From Halobacterium wangiae (lineage in GTDB: Archaea > Halobacteriota > Halobacteria > Halobacteriales > Halobacteriaceae), in the NCBI RefSeq assembly GCF_021249345.1, contig NZ_CP089588.1:558001-622000 (forward strand): 64,000 nucleotides of DNA, written 5' to 3'. The notes beneath the pieces were generated by a model. It made no database searches, was not told the origin of the DNA, and saw nothing but the letters and a program-made list of their open reading frames with translations. Position numbers and translations under genes: made by a program. This document shows, piece after piece, positions 60,606-64,000 of the stretch. Position 1 is the first letter of the stretch, and every line of letters starts with the position of its first letter.

Positions 60606-62147
60606 TCAGCGCTCGTCGGCGAGGACGTTCTCGGCGGTGATCTCGCCGCTGATGATGCACATCGGGACGCCGATGCCCGGCGTCGTGAACGCGCCCGTGA
60701 AGTAGAGGCCGTCGAGGGCCTTCGAGCGGTGGGGTGGGCGGAACAGCGCGGTCTGGCGGAGGGTGTGTGCGAGTCCGAGCGCCGTCCCCCGGTAGCTGTT
60801 GTAGCGGTCGGCGAACTCCGAGACGCTGAACGTCTCCTCGACGACAATCCGGTCACGGAGGTCGACGCCGGTGTTCTCGGCGACGTCCGCGAGCACGAGG
60901 TCGCGGTAGGACTCGCGGACCTCGGGAGTGTCGTCGAGGCCGGGAGCGACGGGGACGAGCGCGAACAGGTTGCTGTGGCCCTCCGGCGCCACGTCGTCGT
61001 CGGTCTTCGAGGGGACACAGAGGTAGTACGCGGGGTCCTCCGGCCACGCGGGGTCCTCGAAGATCTGGTCGAAGTGGGTCTGCCAGTCCGAGGGGAGGAC
61101 GAGCGTGTGGTGGGCGAGCGGTTCGACGTCGCCCTCCACGCCGAGGTAGAGCAGGAACGCCGACGGGGCGTACGTTCGGGACTCCCAGTAGTCGGCGTCG
61201 TACTGTCGTTTCTCCGGCGGGAGCAGTGCCTGTTCGGTGTGAGCGTAGTCGGCGTCCGAGACGACGACGTCAGCGAGTTGCGCGCCCGTCGCGCCATCGG
61301 TCTCCACCTTGAACCCGCCGCGCTGGCCCTTGATGGCGGTGACCGGGTGGTCGGTGCGGAACGTCACGCCCAACTCTTCGGCGAGTTCGGCCATCCCGAC
61401 GGCGACGCCGTTCAGCCCGCCGTCCGGGTAGTAGACGCCGAGGTTGAAGTCGACGTGGCTCATCAGGTTGTACAGCGCGGGCGTGGTGTCCGGCGAGCCC
61501 CCGAGGAAGACGAGGGTGTACTGCATCACCTGCTGGAGTTTCGGGTGGTCGAAGTACTCCTCCACGTGGTCCTGCATCGACCCGAGCAACGTGAGCCCGC
61601 GGGCGTACTTCGCGAGGTCCGGGTCGAGCCAGTCCCGGACTCGGGGGCGGTCCTCGTAGACGAAGTGCTCCATGCCGACCTCGTAGTTCTCCCGGGACTG
61701 CGCGAGGTAGTCGTCGAGTTGCTCCCCCGCGCCGGGTTCGTACGCGTCGAAGACGGCCTTCACCTGCTCGCGGTCCGGCGTCACGTCGATGGTGTCACCG
61801 TCGGCGTCGACGTCGAGACCCGGTACGTCGCCGCCGGGGCGACGGCCCTCGTTGTCCTTGAAGAAGATCCGGTAGTGAGGGTCCAGGCGCCGGAGTTCGT
61901 AGTAGTCGGTCGGGTGCCGGTCGAACTCCGCGAAGAACTGCTCGAAGACGTCCGGCATCAGGTACCACGACGGCCCCATGTCGAAGGCGAACCCGTCGCG
62001 TTCGAGTCGACTCGCGCGCCCGCCGACCTGCTCGTTCTTCTCCAGTACGGTCACGTCCGCGCCGGCGTCCGCGAGGTAACAGGCCGTCGAGAGACCACCG
62101 AAGCCCGCGCCGACGACGACGACCGACCGACCCGAGAGCGGTTGCAT
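60606..62147 (-). CDS. crtD: Carotenoid 3,4-desaturase (CrtI/CrtD family)
   Basis: FAD-dependent desaturase, 513 residues. Dinucleotide motif VVVGAGFGGLSTACYLADAGADVTVLEKNEQVGGRAS at the N-terminus and LYFTGAFTTPGIGVPMCIISGEITAENVL at the end. CrtD is chosen over phytoene desaturase CrtI because of its place in front of lyeJ and cruF; sequence alone leaves both options open. TTTTATC (about 62173-62180) 29 nt upstream is a good TATA box. First gene of the three-gene operon. Confidence 0.9.
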   Translation of the reverse strand: MQPLSGRSVVVVGAGFGGLSTACYLADAGADVTVLEKNEQVGGRASRLERDGFAFDMGPSWYLMPDVFEQFFAEFDRHPTDYYELRRLDPHYRIFFKDNEGRRPGGDVPGLDVDADGDTIDVTPDREQVKAVFDAYEPGAGEQLDDYLAQSRENYEVGMEHFVYEDRPRVRDWLDPDLAKYARGLTLLGSMQDHVEEYFDHPKLQQVMQYTLVFLGGSPDTTPALYNLMSHVDFNLGVYYPDGGLNGVAVGMAELAEELGVTFRTDHPVTAIKGQRGGFKVETDGATGAQLADVVVSDADYAHTEQALLPPEKRQYDADYWESRTYAPSAFLLYLGVEGDVEPLAHHTLVLPSDWQTHFDQIFEDPAWPEDPAYYLCVPSKTDDDVAPEGHSNLFALVPVAPGLDDTPEVRESYRDLVLADVAENTGVDLRDRIVVEETFSVSEFADRYNSYRGTALGLAHTLRQTALFRPPHRSKALDGLYFTGAFTTPGIGVPMCIISGEITAENVLADER

Positions 62148-62213
62148 ACCGGGGCCGTCGGTCGGAAACCTGATAAAACGCCGCCCTCCGGCGGCTACTG
62201 CGGGGTCGCCGCG

Positions 62214-63149
62214 TCAGGCGATGTCGAAGCCCTCGGCGAGCAGGTCCTCGTGGACGTCGCCGAGCGTGTACGTCGGGCCGCCCACGACGTCGACGGTGAC
62301 CTGCGCCGGGCCGAAGACGCCCTCGTCGACGTCCGCGGCGTTCCAGTCGGCGTCCGCGAAGATGTCCGCGAACGGGACGCCGTAGCGCTCGGCCGCCGAG
62401 GACGGGACCGCCTCGAACTCGTCGAACTCCTCGGCGACGGTGAGGTGGACGCGGCCGCCGTACGCGAGCGCGTCGTTCGTCCGCCCGATGGCGGCCTCCT
62501 CGTCGCCCGCGACGGGTGCGACGGGCGCGCTCGCGCTGACGGTGAGTACGTCGAGCGGGTCGTAGCCGAGTTCGAACAGCCGGAAGACGGCGAGTTCGGC
62601 TGCCCGCGCGGCGGCGGTCACGCTCCCGGCGACGCTCGCCGTGCGGTAGGCCGCGAGGTAGACGCTCTCCGTGTTCACGTCGGCGAGTTCCGCGATCTGC
62701 TCGGCGGCGGCCGCGGTGGGCAGCGCGTCGCTCTCCAGGGCGAGCACCGCGAACTCGAAGGCGTCGACGTAGTCGAGGGCGCGGTACTCGCCCTCCTGGG
62801 CGACGAGTGCGCGCGCCGGGCCGCTCCCGAGTCCCTCGTAGTCGTCCGTGCTGACCTCCCAGCCGGCCTTCTGCGCGCCGAGCAGGGCCACCCCGGGCTG
62901 GTCGCAGGCGAGTTCCACGTACGGGAACGTCGCGCCCGCCACCTCGTCCACGCGGGTCTGTACGGTCGCGAGGCCGGCGGTCTGTAGCTCCGTGAGCAGC
63001 AGGCCGGCCTCGAGGCCGCCGACGTGCTCGACGCCGAAGTCGATGACCGTCGTGCCGTTGTCGAGTTCGAACGCGCCGACGTCGAGTTCCTCCGTGAACT
63101 CCAGGGCCTCGTCGGCGAGCTCCAGCGACATCCGGTTGAGACTGTCCAT
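62214..63149 (-). CDS. mch: Methenyltetrahydromethanopterin cyclohydrolase
   Basis: Interconverts methenyl- and formyl-tetrahydromethanopterin (or the analogous pterin in haloarchaea). 311 residues: MDSLNRMSLELADEALEF, GVEHVGGLEAGLLLTELQTAGLATV, FPYVELACDQPGVALLGAQKAGW and the late VHLTVAEEFDEFEAVPSSAAERYG. Full-length against the usual 315 or so residues. In a non-methanogen it serves C1 supply. The next gene on the same strand upstream is the MTH1187-type protein, 62 nt away. Confidence 0.93.
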   Translation of the reverse strand: MDSLNRMSLELADEALEFTEELDVGAFELDNGTTVIDFGVEHVGGLEAGLLLTELQTAGLATVQTRVDEVAGATFPYVELACDQPGVALLGAQKAGWEVSTDDYEGLGSGPARALVAQEGEYRALDYVDAFEFAVLALESDALPTAAAAEQIAELADVNTESVYLAAYRTASVAGSVTAAARAAELAVFRLFELGYDPLDVLTVSASAPVAPVAGDEEAAIGRTNDALAYGGRVHLTVAEEFDEFEAVPSSAAERYGVPFADIFADADWNAADVDEGVFGPAQVTVDVVGGPTYTLGDVHEDLLAEGFDIA

Positions 63150-63211
63150 GCCGCCGGGTTCGGCGCCCCCACACAAGAGGTTTCTCAGTCCGCGTGAGCC
63201 GTCGACCGACG

Positions 63212-63526
63212 TCAGTCGCCGTTCGAGCGCGCTTCCCGGCCGAGTTCGCGCTCGACCGCCGCGACCTTCTCGCTGGCCGACTCGTCGCTCGTGCGCTTGT
63301 CGTCGATCTTCAGGAACGTGCTCACGCGGTCGGCGTCGACGGCCTCGTGGGCCGCGCCGACCGCCGCGAGCAGTGTGTCGACGTCGGCGGCCTCGATCAC
63401 CGTCCCCATCGGGTTCGTCTCGTAGGCCACGTCGAAGTCGTCGAGTGCGGCGACGGCGTCGGCCACGTCCGCGGCCATGCTGTCCTCCGTCACGGGCGCG
63501 ACGCTGAGGAGTGCGACGACGGTCAT
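63212..63526 (-). CDS. MTH1187-family thiamine-binding protein
   Basis: 104 residues, ferredoxin-like fold. MTVVALLSVAPV at the start, YETNPMGTVIEA and DRVSTFLKIDDKRTS are typical of the MTH1187/YkoF family (PF01910). Homologues bind thiamine or its HMP part. Short and soluble. ATG 63526 starts directly with the first strand. Confidence 0.9.
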   Translation of the reverse strand: MTVVALLSVAPVTEDSMAADVADAVAALDDFDVAYETNPMGTVIEAADVDTLLAAVGAAHEAVDADRVSTFLKIDDKRTSDESASEKVAAVERELGREARSNGD

Positions 63527-63596
63527 ACCGAAACTTGGCACGGACGACACTTGGGTCCACTGGCCGCCGACGCCGGTAGCTGCGTGGCGGGCGGCG

Positions 63597-64000
63597 TCAG
63601 TCCGCGGCGACGGCGCCGGAGGACGGTTCGTAGTCCTCGCTCACCGGCGGCCGGAACGCCCACAGCAGGAACGCCCCGACCAGGAACAGCGCACCGAGGA
63701 TGGCGACCGCCTTCAGGGGCGTGTACATCCCCGCGAGGATGCCGCTACCGACCCGGAACGGGATGCCGGCGACCTGCCGGAGCATCGCCACCGAGGAGAG
63801 GATCGTGGCGCGCCCGACGGACTGGACGTTGTCGTTGATGTAGCGGTTCCGGATGGGGCCGACGACCGAGCCGCCGCCCTTCATCACGAAGAACATCGGG
63901 AACGCGAGCAGCGGGAACAGCCCCGCGAACACGTACGTCGCCGCGATGGTGACCGGGATGAGCAACATCGCCTTGCGGACGCCGAGGAGCTCCTCGACGT
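63597..64000 (-). CDS. MFS transporter, partial (N-terminus beyond right edge)
   Basis: Only the C-terminal 134 codons or so are in the window; the frame is open to base 64000. Four hydrophobic segments are visible: KAMLLIPVTIAATYVFAGLF, the loop GGGSVVGPIRNRYINDNVQSVGRATILSSVAMLRQVAGIPFRVGSGI with R-x-R-Y-I-N typical of MFS proteins related to multidrug transport, and the final AVAILGALFLVGAFLLWAFRPP. Substrate unknown. Confidence 0.85.
   Translation of the reverse strand, partial: VEELLGVRKAMLLIPVTIAATYVFAGLFPLLAFPMFFVMKGGGSVVGPIRNRYINDNVQSVGRATILSSVAMLRQVAGIPFRVGSGILAGMYTPLKAVAILGALFLVGAFLLWAFRPPVSEDYEPSSGAVAAD

Noticed and set aside
59538-62987. Plus-strand open frame of more than 1100 codons opposite the carotenoid genes
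   Set aside because: It is antisense to cruF, lyeJ, crtD and mch, which have clear motifs; long antisense frames are a by-product of high GC3 bias.

Overview
The window is chromosomal DNA from a halophilic archaeon (class Halobacteria; genus not resolved). The evidence is high GC with almost universal G/C third codon positions, very acidic proteins, leaderless genes with TATA boxes about 27 nt upstream, GTG starts and 1-8 nt gene overlaps. Marker genes agree: CdcH, RadB, ribosomal protein S8e, an intron-containing elongator tRNA-Met, a trpDFEG operon, and the bacterioruberin genes crtD-lyeJ-cruF with crtB. I see no transposase, integrase, CRISPR array, rRNA or restriction system. Most of the window is core genome; the clearest accessory block is the glycan operon beside tRNA-Val.

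Layout. 0-2.8 kb: amino-acid ABC transporter (binding protein, permease, ATPase, second permease cut by the left edge). 2.8-12.7 kb: haem A synthase, malic enzyme with a phosphotransacetylase-like domain, 7TM histidine kinase, Acg-type nitroreductase, RNase HI, CBS protein, DMT exporter, aldo/keto reductase and a small membrane protein with a palindromic operator candidate. 13-15.2 kb: TylF-type methyltransferase and GNAT acyltransferase pair. 15.55-15.71 kb: tRNA-Met with an 83-nt intron. 15.8-22.8 kb: conserved haloarchaeal proteins, a small zinc protein, a membrane-anchored sulfite-oxidase-type enzyme and the B12-dependent ribonucleotide reductase. 23.1-27.0 kb: trpDFEG with two TGTACA boxes one helical turn apart in its promoter. 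27.08 kb: tRNA-Val with a damaged copy of its 3' end 150 bp downstream.

27.5-33.7 kb: a tightly overlapping six-gene operon (UDP-ManNAc dehydrogenase, GT2, DUF354, UDP-GlcNAc 2-epimerase, GT4, AAC(3)-like N-acetyltransferase) predicted to make and transfer an N-acetylmannosaminuronate-type sugar to a surface glycan. 34.4-42.6 kb: an aa3-type cytochrome oxidase (CuA subunit II, fused I+III, subunit IV) followed by small and multi-pass membrane proteins of unknown function, a 36-aa zinc ribbon and a half-size lycopene-cyclase-domain protein. 42.7-49.4 kb: a four-CBS protein with a ribosome-hibernation-like C-terminus, RadB beside a RuvC-fold protein, an SDR, a grpB gene broken by an amber codon, and the Cdc48-type ATPase. 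50-58 kb: zinc protein, S8e, DUF2240, PyrF, a DnaJ-domain membrane protein, two HAD hydrolases and a GTPBP1-like GTPase. 58-62.2 kb: C50 carotenoid genes. 62.2-64 kb: Mch cyclohydrolase, a thiamine-binding protein and an MFS permease cut by the right edge.

The most distinctive signals are the archaeal TRP boxes, the surface-sugar operon whose last gene seems to continue past its stop, a K-channel lysine-to-methionine change in the oxidase, and the CBS-hibernation-factor fusion. Coordinates and translations were read directly; family names come from motif recognition without database searches.
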